DNA of 64,000 nt from Ramlibacter tataouinensis (GCA_002427815.1 DIZF01000026.1:1-64000), one strand, 5' to 3'; shown: positions 7,976 through 17,364, counted from the stretch's first letter. Numbers and translations are program-made. The notes: a model not told the origin generated them from the sequence alone.

Positions 7976-9502
7976 ATGGAAAACGTGGACGCACTGTTTC
8001 ACGGCTTCGCCGTCGCGCTGACCTGGTACAACGGCCTGATGATGCTCATCGGCCTGGTGCTGGGGATCGTCATCGGCGTATTGCCGGGTTTGGGAGGACC
8101 GAACGGCGTGGCCATTTTGCTGCCGCTGACGTTCAGCATGCCGCCCACTTCGGCAATCATCATGCTGTCCTGCCTCTACTGGGGATCGCTGTTCGCCGGC
8201 GCCATCACTTCGATTCTTTTCAACATACCGGGGGAGACGTCGGCGGTCGCCACGACCTTCGATGGCTATCCGCTGGCCCAGCAGGGAAAGGCAGGTGAGG
8301 CGCTGACCGCATCATTCACCGGATCGTTCATCGGCGCCTTCGTGGGGGTGCTGCTGATCACCTTCCTGGCGCCCCTGGTGTCGAAATTTGCGCTCAAGTT
8401 CGGCCCACCGGAGTTCTTCGCGGTCTTCCTGCTTACTTTCTGCAGCTTTGTCGGCGCGGATACCAAGGCGCCTTTCAAGACCATCATCTCCATGATGCTG
8501 GGCTTCGGCCTGGCGGCCATCGGCATGGATACCGTGAGCGGCGAACTGCGCATGACCTTCGGCCAGTCCGAACTCCTGCGCGGAATCGATTTTCTGGTGG
8601 TCGTGATCGGCCTGTTCGGCCTCGGCGAGATTCTGGTGACCATGGAAGAAGGGCTTGCGTTCGAAGGCAAGCACGCCAAGATCAACGCCAAGGTGGTCTG
8701 GCAAACCTGGAAGAGACTGCCCAAGTACTGGCTGACGCTCATTCGCAGCTCGGTCGTCGGCTGCTGGATGGGCATCACACCCGGCGGTGCGACTGCCGCT
8801 TCGTTCATGGGTTATGGCATCGCCAAGCGTTTTTCCCCGGACGGCCACAAGTTCGGCACCGGACAGCTGGAGGGAGTGATTGCGCCCGAAACCTCCGCTC
8901 ACGCCGCCGGAACCGCTGCGCTGCTGCCGATGCTGGCGCTGGGCATTCCAGGCTCGGCCACCGCGGCGGTGCTGCTGGGCGGGCTGATGATCTGGGGCCT
9001 GCAGCCCGGGCCGCTGCTGTTCCTCGAACAGAAGGATTTTGTCTGGGGCTTGATCGCCAGCATGTACCTGGGCAATCTCGCCGGCCTTTTCATCGTGTTG
9101 ACCACGGTACCGCTGTTCGCGGCGATTCTGCGCATCCCGTTTTCGATCATCGCGCCCATCATCATCGTGGTGTGCGCGATCGGCGCCTACGCGGTGCACG
9201 GCGCCATGCTCGACATCTGGTTCATGGTGCTGTTCGGCATCATCGGTTATGTGCTGAAGAAGCTCGAATATCCGTTGGCACCGCTGGTGCTGGCAGTGGT
9301 GCTGGGCGACAAGATGGAGTCCGCATTTCGCCAATCGATGATCGGGCCCAGCGGTGGAATGGCTATTTTCTGGTCGAACTCGCTGGTCGGCACGATCACA
9401 ACATTGGCGCTGCTGATGCTGTTCTGGCCGGTGATTGTCTATGTCTGGCGCAAGCTGATGTACCTGATGGGCGCCAGGCCGGTCAAGGTCCCGCCGGCCT
9501 GA
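7976..9502 (+). CDS. tctA: Tripartite tricarboxylate transporter large permease TctA
   Basis: A 508-residue polytopic membrane protein with about 11-12 hydrophobic segments. The TctA signatures GVLPGLGGPNGVAILLPLTF near residue 38 and GITPGGATAASFMGYGIAKRF near residue 262 are clear, as is the PETSAHAAGTAALLPMLALGIPGSATAA stretch seen in the family. It forms the ion-coupled translocation channel fed by TctC. Start ATG follows GGAGAAGG with good spacing. The substrate should match that of the neighbouring aminotransferase or dehydrogenase pathway; this is inference. Confidence 0.93.
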   Translation: MENVDALFHGFAVALTWYNGLMMLIGLVLGIVIGVLPGLGGPNGVAILLPLTFSMPPTSAIIMLSCLYWGSLFAGAITSILFNIPGETSAVATTFDGYPLAQQGKAGEALTASFTGSFIGAFVGVLLITFLAPLVSKFALKFGPPEFFAVFLLTFCSFVGADTKAPFKTIISMMLGFGLAAIGMDTVSGELRMTFGQSELLRGIDFLVVVIGLFGLGEILVTMEEGLAFEGKHAKINAKVVWQTWKRLPKYWLTLIRSSVVGCWMGITPGGATAASFMGYGIAKRFSPDGHKFGTGQLEGVIAPETSAHAAGTAALLPMLALGIPGSATAAVLLGGLMIWGLQPGPLLFLEQKDFVWGLIASMYLGNLAGLFIVLTTVPLFAAILRIPFSIIAPIIIVVCAIGAYAVHGAMLDIWFMVLFGIIGYVLKKLEYPLAPLVLAVVLGDKMESAFRQSMIGPSGGMAIFWSNSLVGTITTLALLMLFWPVIVYVWRKLMYLMGARPVKVPPA

Positions 9503-9529
9503 GGCCGGTTCGCAAGGGAGCCTCCGCGC

Positions 9530-10306
9530 ATGAACAATGGAACCGTGCGGCTGACGATAGCGGGCGCTATCGCATCGGTCGTGTTCGACCGCCCGGCGGC
9601 GCGCAACGCGATGACCTGGACCATGTACCAGGAGCTGGGCGCCATCTGCGATCGGGTGCGCAACGAGCCTGCGGTCAGGGTCATGTGTCTGCAGGGTGCC
9701 GGCGGCGAAGCCTTCGTGGCGGGCACCGACATCGAGCAGTTCAAGGCCTTCCGCGACGGCCAGGCCGGAGTGGACTACGAGCGCAGCATCGATGAGGCCA
9801 TGGGCCGGCTGGAGGGGCTGCCGGTGCCGACCGTCGCGGTGATCGAAGGCTGGGCCGTGGGCGGGGGCCTCGCCATCGCCACGGCCTGCGACATCCGCAT
9901 TGCGACGCCGTCGGCGCGAATGGGGGTTCCGATCGCGAAAACACTCGGCAATTGCCTGTCGATGGGGAGCCTGGCCCGGCTGGTGGCCGCGTTCGGGCGG
10001 CCTCGCGTGCAGCGCATGTTGATCGCGGCGGAAATCCTCACGGCCGAGGATGCGCTGGCCTGCGGCTACCTGGCCCAGGTGGTGGCGGCCGATGCGATCG
10101 ACGCGACCGCCAGCAGTCTGTGCCAGCGGCTGGCGACACTCGCGCCGGTGACCCAGGCGGTGAGCAAGGAGGGACTGCGCCGCTTGCTGCTGCAGAACCT
10201 CCCCGAAGTGCAGGACCTGATCAGGCGCACCTACGGCAGCGAAGATTTCCGCGAAGGCGTTCAAGCCTTCAGCGAAAAGCGCCCGCCGGTCTGGCACGGG
10301 CGGTAA
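9530..10306 (+). CDS. Enoyl-CoA hydratase/isomerase family protein
   Basis: 258 residues with the crotonase fold. The substrate pocket begins FDRPAARNAMTWTMY, the oxyanion hole is GEAFVAGTDIEQF (about 60-70) and AVGGGLAIATACDIRIAT (about 105-122). The first catalytic-glutamate position of true hydratases is not obvious: the segment ARMGVPIAKTLGNCLSMGSLARL differs from the usual GxxPGxGG, so it may be an isomerase or hydrolase rather than a hydratase. It follows tctA by 27 bases and probably belongs to the same operon, linking the imported acid to a CoA-thioester step. Confidence 0.85.
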   Translation: MNNGTVRLTIAGAIASVVFDRPAARNAMTWTMYQELGAICDRVRNEPAVRVMCLQGAGGEAFVAGTDIEQFKAFRDGQAGVDYERSIDEAMGRLEGLPVPTVAVIEGWAVGGGLAIATACDIRIATPSARMGVPIAKTLGNCLSMGSLARLVAAFGRPRVQRMLIAAEILTAEDALACGYLAQVVAADAIDATASSLCQRLATLAPVTQAVSKEGLRRLLLQNLPEVQDLIRRTYGSEDFREGVQAFSEKRPPVWHGR

Positions 10307-10456
10307 TTCCGCGCTTGCGCTTTTCCGGCGGCTGAGGCCGAGCCTGGGCCGGCGGTGGTGGTCGCTTCCCTGTGCGAGCTGGATCGCTGCAAGCGGTAGA
10401 GTGGGCGATTCGCAAGCGGCCGCAGCAGCGCGTCCTCAACCGCAAAGGAACAACCC

Positions 10457-10801
10457 ATGATCGCCGTGATTTTCGAAGTCTGGCCGTATCCCGACCAGCG
10501 CGCCGGCTACCTCGACTGGGCCGCCGAACTCAAGAACGAGCTGCTCAGGATGGACGGCTTCATTTCCATCGAGCGCTTCCAGAGCCTCACGGATCCGGAC
10601 AAGCTGCTGTCGCTGCAGTTCTGGCGCGACGATGAATGCCTCACGGCGTGGCGCAACCTGGAGGCGCACCGGGCGGCGCAGTCGGCAGGAAGGTCGACGA
10701 TGTTCAAGGACTACCATTTGCGCATCGCCGAAGTGACGCGCGACTATGGGCTCACCGAAAGGGAGCAGGCGCCGGCGGATTCACGGCAGGCTCACGGCTA
10801 G
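10457..10801 (+). CDS. Antibiotic biosynthesis monooxygenase (ABM) domain protein
   Basis: 114 residues with a single ferredoxin-like ABM fold: IAVIFEVWPYPDQRAGYLDWAAEL, FISIERFQSLTDPDKLLSLQFWRDDE, AWRNLEAHRAAQSAGR and FKDYHLRIAEV. Cofactor-less monooxygenases and heme-degrading enzymes share this dimeric barrel, and many members are uncharacterised. The ribosome binding site AAAGGA precedes the ATG. A 150-base gap separates it from the hydratase gene, so it may have its own promoter. The substrate is unknown. Confidence 0.85.
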   Translation: MIAVIFEVWPYPDQRAGYLDWAAELKNELLRMDGFISIERFQSLTDPDKLLSLQFWRDDECLTAWRNLEAHRAAQSAGRSTMFKDYHLRIAEVTRDYGLTEREQAPADSRQAHG

Positions 10802-11001
10802 TTGCCTTGAATCATGGCTCGCCACAAGTCCTGGCGAAACGTGGCAAGTCCAGCGGCATATTCCTCCGCTGATCCGTAAGTTCCTGGTTACGGCGCGCGA
10901 GCCGACACGGCAAGCCCGCACTCGTCCTACAGACACGCACAGGTGACAGCGATGAAATATTCACTGTCCGCCTCTTCCTCGTGTCACAGGGTCCGAACGT
11001 C

Positions 11002-12663
11002 ATGCGCTTGCCCGCGAGATTTCTTCACTTGCTTTGCCTATTGGCGGCTTGCCTGTCGCCGCAGCTCGCGTCGGCGGAAAAGCAGACCGTGTGCACCATC
11101 ACAGTCAATTCCCCCGACGAACAGGAATCGTTCCGCCGCTTCCTGCCCGCTTCGAAGTACCAGTTTGTCGAACTCGTCGAGCGCCACCGCCCCGATTGGC
11201 TGGCCTCGGCCTGCCAGCAGCGCGTCTCCTGCGATGTGCTCGTGATCTCTGGTCACTACGGCGCCGGCAACGAGTTCTTTTCGGATGCACTGGAGGCGCG
11301 CGAATTCCTGCCCATCGCCGAACTCGAGCGCGTGTCCTGCTCGGATTCCTGTCCGAGCCTGTTTTCCAGGCTGAAGGAGGTCTATCTCTTCGGCTGCAAC
11401 ACGTTGAATCCGCAGGCGCAACACAGCGCCTCGGCGGAGATCGCGCGCAGTCTCGTGCGCGATGGGAGTTCCCCCGTGGAGGCCGACCGGCTCGCGCACT
11501 TGTTGAATTCAGGGCATGGCGAGAGCAGCCGGGACAGGATGCGGATGGTGTTCAAGGACGTTCCGGTGATCTATGGCTTTTCAGCGGCAGCGCCGCTGGG
11601 TCCGACGGCCGCGTCCACGCTCAACCGCTACTTCCAGGCGACCGGCGCGAAGGACGTGGGCACCGGCCGGGCGAGTAGCCGTCTGCTTTCGCAGTTCGCG
11701 ACCAACGGGATGACGGTGGCCCAGGGCATGACCGACGCGGATCCGCACGCCGCCGTGCGGCAGGACATGTGCCGGTTCGCCGATGACCGGTTGTCGGACG
11801 TGGAAAAGCTGCGCTTCGTCCATCAGCTTCTGGAAAGACCGACGGCGGAAGCCAGGATGTTTCTCGACCGCATCGAAAGATACACGGCGGGGCTCGACGC
11901 GAGCGAGCGGCAGGCGCCGGAGGTAGCGCAGGAACTCGATGCCATCGCGCACGACGCTGGCGCCCGCGGGCGCTATCTCGCTTTCGCGCGCGACGCCGAT
12001 CATCCCGCGGTACGGGCACGCATGCTGAATCTCGCGCACGACCTGGGCTGGTTGTCGACCGACCAACGGCGCGACGAGCTGGTGCGGATGATGGGTGACT
12101 TGCTGGCCCACGACGCGATCGCCGGCACGGAGGTGGACCTGGCATGCACGCTGAACAAGGAGCACGACCTCGATGGCGCGCAGGGCCAGCTAGCCTCACC
12201 GGCGGGCCAGGTCGATGATGTGGCGCACGCCGCCGTTCGCGCTTGCATGGGCAGCGCCGAGGGTCATGCGCGCACGCTGCAAGGGCTGGTCAGCCCGGCC
12301 GACGCCGATGTCCGGATCGCCCAGACCTATCTTCATCACCGGCCGATCGTCGACGTCGGCGAACTGCGGGCAGTCGTCGCGGCCATCGCCCGCATGAACG
12401 GGTCCGAGGCGCAAGTGCGCGCGCTGGATGCGCTGGCACAGCACTATCTGTCCGATCGCGAAAGCCTGGACATGCTGGCGAGGCTCTATTCCCAGACGCC
12501 ATCATGGCCCGTCCAGAACGCCATCGCGGGCATACTGATTCGCTCTGACACCCGGTCGATCGGCAGCCAGGATCTTCTGCGCACGCTGCGTGAGCGCCGC
12601 CACAAGCCCCCCTCGGGTGACAACATGGTTGACGCTCTCATAAGCCGGCTGCAACTGCCCTGA
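11002..12663 (+). CDS. Secreted protein of unknown function with caspase/CHAT-like N-terminal pattern (paralog A)
   Basis: About 553 residues. A signal peptide ends near ASA at 25. The N-terminal third (about 30-215) has the order TVCTITVNS, RPDWLASACQQRVSCDVLVISGHYGAGNEFF, LKEVYLFGCNTLNPQ and VPVIYGFSAAAP. The VLVISGH...VYLFGCNT strands recall the His and Cys strands of caspase-fold domains (CHAT, DUF4347), although the residue after His is Tyr, not Gly. The rest (about 260-550) is helical with HEAT-like pairs such as YLAFARDADHPAVRARML and SEAQVRALDALAQHYL. Several extra cysteines (SCSDSCPS) suggest disulfides. An in-frame GTG at 10981 is an alternative start. I do not recognise a named family; the fold reading is inference. 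Confidence 0.75.
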   Translation: MRLPARFLHLLCLLAACLSPQLASAEKQTVCTITVNSPDEQESFRRFLPASKYQFVELVERHRPDWLASACQQRVSCDVLVISGHYGAGNEFFSDALEAREFLPIAELERVSCSDSCPSLFSRLKEVYLFGCNTLNPQAQHSASAEIARSLVRDGSSPVEADRLAHLLNSGHGESSRDRMRMVFKDVPVIYGFSAAAPLGPTAASTLNRYFQATGAKDVGTGRASSRLLSQFATNGMTVAQGMTDADPHAAVRQDMCRFADDRLSDVEKLRFVHQLLERPTAEARMFLDRIERYTAGLDASERQAPEVAQELDAIAHDAGARGRYLAFARDADHPAVRARMLNLAHDLGWLSTDQRRDELVRMMGDLLAHDAIAGTEVDLACTLNKEHDLDGAQGQLASPAGQVDDVAHAAVRACMGSAEGHARTLQGLVSPADADVRIAQTYLHHRPIVDVGELRAVVAAIARMNGSEAQVRALDALAQHYLSDRESLDMLARLYSQTPSWPVQNAIAGILIRSDTRSIGSQDLLRTLRERRHKPPSGDNMVDALISRLQLP

Positions 12664-12778
12664 GCGCCCGGGCGAGTCCGTGCGAACTTGCATCGGGTTA
12701 CATATCGCTGTGAAGCGCTAAGCATGTGCAATACTGGCCGCATGGCGCCGCGTCAAGCCGCGTCGAGTCCTCTTGCCC

Positions 12779-14449
12779 ATGCCCTTGTCCCTGTCCGCTT
12801 TCAGCAAACCGGCCGTCCTCGCCGCGTGCCTCGCCGCGGCCTGCTCGTTCGATGCCAGCGCCGCTCCCAAGACCGTGTGCACGATCACCGTGAACTCGTC
12901 GGATGAAAAGGAGACCTTCCAGCGGCATCTGCCGCCTGGCGAATACCGGTTCGTCGAGTTGGTGGAGCGCGGGCGGCCGGACTGGCTGGCCTCCGCCTGC
13001 CAGCAGCGCATTTCCTGTGACGCGCTCATCATTTCCGGCCATTTCGACGGCGGCACGGAGTTCTATACCGATCGCCTCGACGCCAGCGAGTACCTGTCGG
13101 TCGAGGAGATGGAGCGCGCTTCGTGCAGCGACTCCTGTCCCGGCGTGTTTTCGCAGCTCAAGGAAGTCTATCTGTTCGGCTGCAACACCTTGAAACCGGA
13201 GCCCCAGTACAGCGCCTCGGCGGAGATCGTGCGCAGCCTCCTTCGCTCGGGCCACTCCCCGGCGGACGCCGTACGGCTATCGGGGCTGTTGAGCGAGCGG
13301 CACGGCGAAAGCAATCGCGACCGCATGCGGCAGATTTTCAGGAATGTGCCGGTACTCTACGGTTTTTCGTCGAAAGCGCCGCTTGGACGCTCGGCGCGGC
13401 CGCTGCTCGATCGGTATTTTCAATCGGCCCCCCCAGGCGAGATCGGGGGCGGGCGCGTGAGCACCAAGCTCCTGGGCCTTTTCGCGCCAAGCTCCATGAC
13501 AGTTGTCGCCGGCTTGACCGATGCGGATCCGCAAGCGGGATTGCGCAGCGACGTCTGCCACTTCGTGGACGATCGGCTCTCGGATGCGCAGAAGGTCGGC
13601 TTCATGCACGAGCTGCTGCAGCGCGACATGGCCGAAGTGCGGATGTTCCTCGATCACCTCGAGCACTACTCGGCCTCCATTGGGCCGGCGCAGCGCCTCG
13701 CGCCGGAGACGGCCGCGGCCGTCGCTGCGATCGCCAGCGACAGCGCCGCGCGCGAACGTTACCTCGACTTTGCGCGCGACGCCGACCAACCGGCGGTCCG
13801 CACCCGAATGATGGCGCTGGCGCGCAGCCTTGGGTGGCTGTCGCCCGCGCAGGAGCGTGCGGAATTCATGCGGATGATCGCGGACCGGATGGCCCGCGAT
13901 CGCGTGGGCAGGGATGAGGTGGACCTCGCGTGCGCGCGCAACCGGGAAAGCGAGCCAGGCGCCGCGTGGCAACGGTTGGCCGCCGATGCGGCGCAGTCGG
14001 GCAAGGTGGCGCAGGCCGCCGTGCTGGCATGTCTGGGAAGCGCCGAGGCGCATGCGCGCGTCGTTCGTGCACTGACGAGCTCCAACGCCGACGATGTCGC
14101 GATCGCGCAGGTCTACCTGCGCCACCGGCCGCTGGCCGACGTCGACGAACTGCGCGCCGTCGCATCGGCCATCGGCCGCATGCCCAGCTCCGACGCGCAG
14201 GTGCGCGCCCTCGACACGCTGGCTCAGCAACGCCTGGCCGACCCGGAAAGTCTGCGGGAAATCACCCGCCTCTTCCCGCTGGCCCGGTCGGTCGATGTGC
14301 AGCGCGCGATCGCCGGCATTCTGATCCGTTCCGACTATCGCGTGCTGGGGCGATCCGACCTTGCGCGCTCGCTGCGGCAGCACCGCCTCAAGTCCCCGGA
14401 CGGCAACGACGTGATCGACGCGCTGATTCGCGTGCTCCAGGCGAGCTGA
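12779..14449 (+). CDS. Secreted protein of unknown function with caspase/CHAT-like N-terminal pattern (paralog B)
   Basis: About 556 residues, a full-length paralog of the preceding gene. A signal peptide (AVLAACLAAACSFDASA) is followed by TVCTITVNSSDE, RPDWLASACQQRISC, ALIISGHFDGGTEFY, ASCSDSCPG, LKEVYLFGCNTLKPE and VPVLYGFSSKAPLG. Identity is clearly highest in this N-terminal third and lower but continuous through the helical repeat region to DVIDALIRVLQAS. All cysteines around the putative His/Cys pair are conserved between the two copies. Only about 115 bases separate the genes, so the arrangement is a tandem duplication with divergence. The ATG 12779 is preferred over the TTG at 12773. 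Function is unknown. Confidence 0.75.
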   Translation: MPLSLSAFSKPAVLAACLAAACSFDASAAPKTVCTITVNSSDEKETFQRHLPPGEYRFVELVERGRPDWLASACQQRISCDALIISGHFDGGTEFYTDRLDASEYLSVEEMERASCSDSCPGVFSQLKEVYLFGCNTLKPEPQYSASAEIVRSLLRSGHSPADAVRLSGLLSERHGESNRDRMRQIFRNVPVLYGFSSKAPLGRSARPLLDRYFQSAPPGEIGGGRVSTKLLGLFAPSSMTVVAGLTDADPQAGLRSDVCHFVDDRLSDAQKVGFMHELLQRDMAEVRMFLDHLEHYSASIGPAQRLAPETAAAVAAIASDSAARERYLDFARDADQPAVRTRMMALARSLGWLSPAQERAEFMRMIADRMARDRVGRDEVDLACARNRESEPGAAWQRLAADAAQSGKVAQAAVLACLGSAEAHARVVRALTSSNADDVAIAQVYLRHRPLADVDELRAVASAIGRMPSSDAQVRALDTLAQQRLADPESLREITRLFPLARSVDVQRAIAGILIRSDYRVLGRSDLARSLRQHRLKSPDGNDVIDALIRVLQAS

Positions 14450-14485
14450 CGCGTTTTACCCGCGAGTCAGTGGATCCGAAGACCT

Positions 14486-17311
14486 TCAGGCGATGGCTTT
14501 CGCCAGCGCCTGCCCCCCGCCGAAGCTGCTTTGCTCCGGCTGCGGCCCGCCCGGGGTGACGCGGATGGCGCAGTACTTGAACTCGGGGATCTTGGCAAAC
14601 GGATCGAGCGCGGCATTGGTCAACTTGTTGGCCGCCGCCTCGTAATAGCAGAAGGGCACGAACACCGCGCCGCGCGGCGAGCTGTCGTCGGCCCGGGCAT
14701 AGAGGCAGACGCTGCCGCGCCGCGACGCGATCGTCACCACGTCGCCGGGGCGCACGGCCATGGCCTGCAGGTCGAGCGGATGGATCAGCGCCACCGGATC
14801 GGGCTCGATCGCGTCCAGCACCGTGGCGCGCCGCGTCATGCTGCCGGTGTGCCAGTGTTCCAACTGGCGGCCGGTGATCAGCACCATCGGGTACTGCGCA
14901 TCGGGCCGCTCGTCGGCCGGAATGATGTCGGCCGGAACGAAGCGGCCGCGGCCGCCTTCGCGCGGGAAGTCCTCGACGAACACCACGCTCTGGCCCGGGT
15001 CGCCTTCCTGCTTGCAGGGGTAGGTGACGGCATGCTCGCGGTCCAGCCGGTCCCAGGTGATTCCCGCGATGCTGGGCATGGTGTGGCGCATCTCGTCGAA
15101 CACCTCGGACACGTGGCGGTACTGCCAGTCCAGGCCCATGCGCTGGGCGATCTCCTGGATGATCCACAGGTCCTGCTTGGCCTGGCCCGGCGGATTGATG
15201 GCCTGGCGGCCCATCTGCACCAGACGGTCGGTGTTGGTGAAGCTGCCGGTCTTCTCCGGGAACGCGCTGGCCGGCAGGATCACGTCGGCCAGGTAAGCGG
15301 TTTCGGTCAGGAAGATGTCCTGCACCACCAGGTGCTCCAGCGCCGCGAGCGATTCGCGCGCGTGGTTGGCGTCGGGGTCGGACATGGCGGGGTTCTCGCC
15401 CATCACGTACATGCCGCGCACCGTGCCCGCCTTGATCGCGTGCATCACCTCTACCACCGTGAGGCCGGGTTTGGCGTCCAGCGAACCGGGTGCCATGCCC
15501 CAGGCCTTCTCGAAACGGGCCCTGGCCTTGGGCTCGTCGACGCGCTGGTAATCGGGGTACATCATCGGGATCAGGCCCGCGTCGGAAGCGCCCTGGACGT
15601 TGTTCTGGCCGCGCAGCGGATGCAGCCCGGTGCCGGGCCGGCCGATCTGGCCGGTCATCAGCGCCAGCGCGATCAGGCAGCGCGCGTTGTCGGTGCCGTG
15701 GATGTGCTGGGACACACCCATGCCCCACAGGATCATCGAGCCTTTGGACGTCGCGTACAGCCGCGCCACTTCACGCAGGGTCTGCGCATCGATGCCGCAG
15801 ATCGGCGCCATCGCCTCCGGGCTGTAGCCTTCGACGTTCTTGCGCAGATCCTCGTAGCCGATGGTGCGGCTGGCGATGAAGTCCTTGTCGACCAGGCCCT
15901 CGGTCACGATCACGTGCATCATGGCGTTGAGCATCGCCACGTCGGTGTCGGGCTTGAACTGCAGGAAGCGATGCGCCATCCGGGCCAGGTCCGAGCGGCG
16001 CGGGTCGCAGACGACGAGCTTGGTGCCGTTCTGCACCGCGTTCTTGATCCAGGTCGCGGCCACGGGATGGTTCACCGTCGGGTTGGCGCCGATCACGATC
16101 ACCACCTCGGCTTTCGTGACGTCCATCACCGGGTTGGAGACGGCGCCCGAGCCGAGGCCTTCGAGCAGGGCCACCACCGAAGAGGCGTGGCACAGGCGTG
16201 TGCAGTGGTCGACGTTGTTGCTGCGAAAGCCGGTGCGCACCAGCTTCTGGAACAGGTAGGCTTCTTCGTTGCTGCCCTTGGCCGAGCCGAATCCGGCCAA
16301 TGCCTTGGGGCCGTGCTGGTCGCGCAGCTGGCGCAACTTGCCACCGGCGAGTTCCAGGGCTTCTTCCCAGGTCGCTTCACGGAACACGTCCATCACGCGC
16401 TCTGGATCCATCTCGACGTCGGCGCGTTTGGGCGCGTCGGCGCGGCGGATCAGCGGCACCGTTAGCCGCTGCGGGTGGTTGGCGTAATCGAAGCCGTAGC
16501 GGCCCTTCACGCAGAGCCGGCTGTGATTGGCCGGGCCGTCGCGGCCCTCCACATAAAGAATCTTGTTGTCCTTGACGTTGTAGGTGAGCTGACAGCCAAC
16601 CCCGCAATAAGGGCAGACCGAGGCGACCTTCTTGTCGGGGACGGTGAGGGCGACGTCGCGCGCCGGCATCAGCGCGCCGGTGGGGCACGCCTGCACGCAC
16701 TCGCCGCAGGCCACGCAGGTCGACACGCCCATAGCGTCGTCCATGTCGAACACGATCTTGGCGTGCTCGCCGCGGAACGCCAGGCCGATCACGCCGTTGA
16801 CCTGCTCGTCGCGGCAGGCCCGCAGGCACCGGGTGCACTGGATGCAGGCATCGAGGTTGACGGCGATGGCCGGGTGCGACAGATCGTGCACCACCTGGCG
16901 GCGCGCGGCGAAGCGTGGCTTGCCGACGCCGAGCCGGCTGGCCCATTGATCGAGCTCGTTGTTGCGCGTGTAGGCAGTCTCGGGCATGTCCGCCAGCAGC
17001 AACTCCAGCACCATCTTCTGCGAGGCGACGGCGCGTTCGCTCTTGCTGTTCACTTCCATGCCGTTGGCCGGGGCCCGGCAGCAGCTGGGCGCCAGCACGC
17101 GCTCGCCCTTGATCTCGACCATGCAGGAGCGGCAGTTGCCCACCGCTTCCAGGCCGTCCTTGTAGCACAGCCGCGGGATCTCCACGCCTTCGCGGTCGGC
17201 CACCTGCAGGATGGTCTCGTTGGCGTGGGCCGTGACATCGCGCCCGTCGAGTTTGAAGGTGACCTGCGGCGCGTCGAGCTGCGCGAGTTCGTGTCGGGTT
17301 ACTGCATTCAT
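14486..17311 (-). CDS. fdsA: NAD-dependent formate dehydrogenase, molybdenum subunit (FdsA type)
   Basis: About 941 residues, the usual size of FdsA. Order: N-terminal [2Fe-2S] domain (CYKDG, GNCRSCMVEIKGE, SCC), a His/Cys cluster region, two [4Fe-4S] motifs (CIQCTRCLRACRDEQ and CVACGECVQACPTGAL), a molybdopterin-oxidoreductase cluster (CPYCGVGCQLTYNV...SRLCVKGRYG) and the Mo-bis-MGD domains. The active-site residue is cysteine, in DHCTRLCHASS, not selenocysteine. It oxidises formate to CO2 in the cytoplasm and hands electrons to FdsGB. The ATG at 17311 begins MNAVTRHEL; the longer open frame upstream overlaps fdsGB and is not used. No fdsC (fdhD-like chaperone) or fdsD lies downstream, which is unusual for fds operons. 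Confidence 0.92.
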   Translation of the reverse strand: MNAVTRHELAQLDAPQVTFKLDGRDVTAHANETILQVADREGVEIPRLCYKDGLEAVGNCRSCMVEIKGERVLAPSCCRAPANGMEVNSKSERAVASQKMVLELLLADMPETAYTRNNELDQWASRLGVGKPRFAARRQVVHDLSHPAIAVNLDACIQCTRCLRACRDEQVNGVIGLAFRGEHAKIVFDMDDAMGVSTCVACGECVQACPTGALMPARDVALTVPDKKVASVCPYCGVGCQLTYNVKDNKILYVEGRDGPANHSRLCVKGRYGFDYANHPQRLTVPLIRRADAPKRADVEMDPERVMDVFREATWEEALELAGGKLRQLRDQHGPKALAGFGSAKGSNEEAYLFQKLVRTGFRSNNVDHCTRLCHASSVVALLEGLGSGAVSNPVMDVTKAEVVIVIGANPTVNHPVAATWIKNAVQNGTKLVVCDPRRSDLARMAHRFLQFKPDTDVAMLNAMMHVIVTEGLVDKDFIASRTIGYEDLRKNVEGYSPEAMAPICGIDAQTLREVARLYATSKGSMILWGMGVSQHIHGTDNARCLIALALMTGQIGRPGTGLHPLRGQNNVQGASDAGLIPMMYPDYQRVDEPKARARFEKAWGMAPGSLDAKPGLTVVEVMHAIKAGTVRGMYVMGENPAMSDPDANHARESLAALEHLVVQDIFLTETAYLADVILPASAFPEKTGSFTNTDRLVQMGRQAINPPGQAKQDLWIIQEIAQRMGLDWQYRHVSEVFDEMRHTMPSIAGITWDRLDREHAVTYPCKQEGDPGQSVVFVEDFPREGGRGRFVPADIIPADERPDAQYPMVLITGRQLEHWHTGSMTRRATVLDAIEPDPVALIHPLDLQAMAVRPGDVVTIASRRGSVCLYARADDSSPRGAVFVPFCYYEAAANKLTNAALDPFAKIPEFKYCAIRVTPGGPQPEQSSFGGGQALAKAIA

Positions 17312-17364
17312 CGTTGTCGCTCCTGCCGTCACGCCAACCCTCTCCCGGCGGGAGAGGGGGCGGT

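Noticed and set aside
14531..16465. A 644-codon plus-strand frame opposite fdsA
   Set aside because: Same antisense artefact; composition is non-protein-like and no start signal is present.
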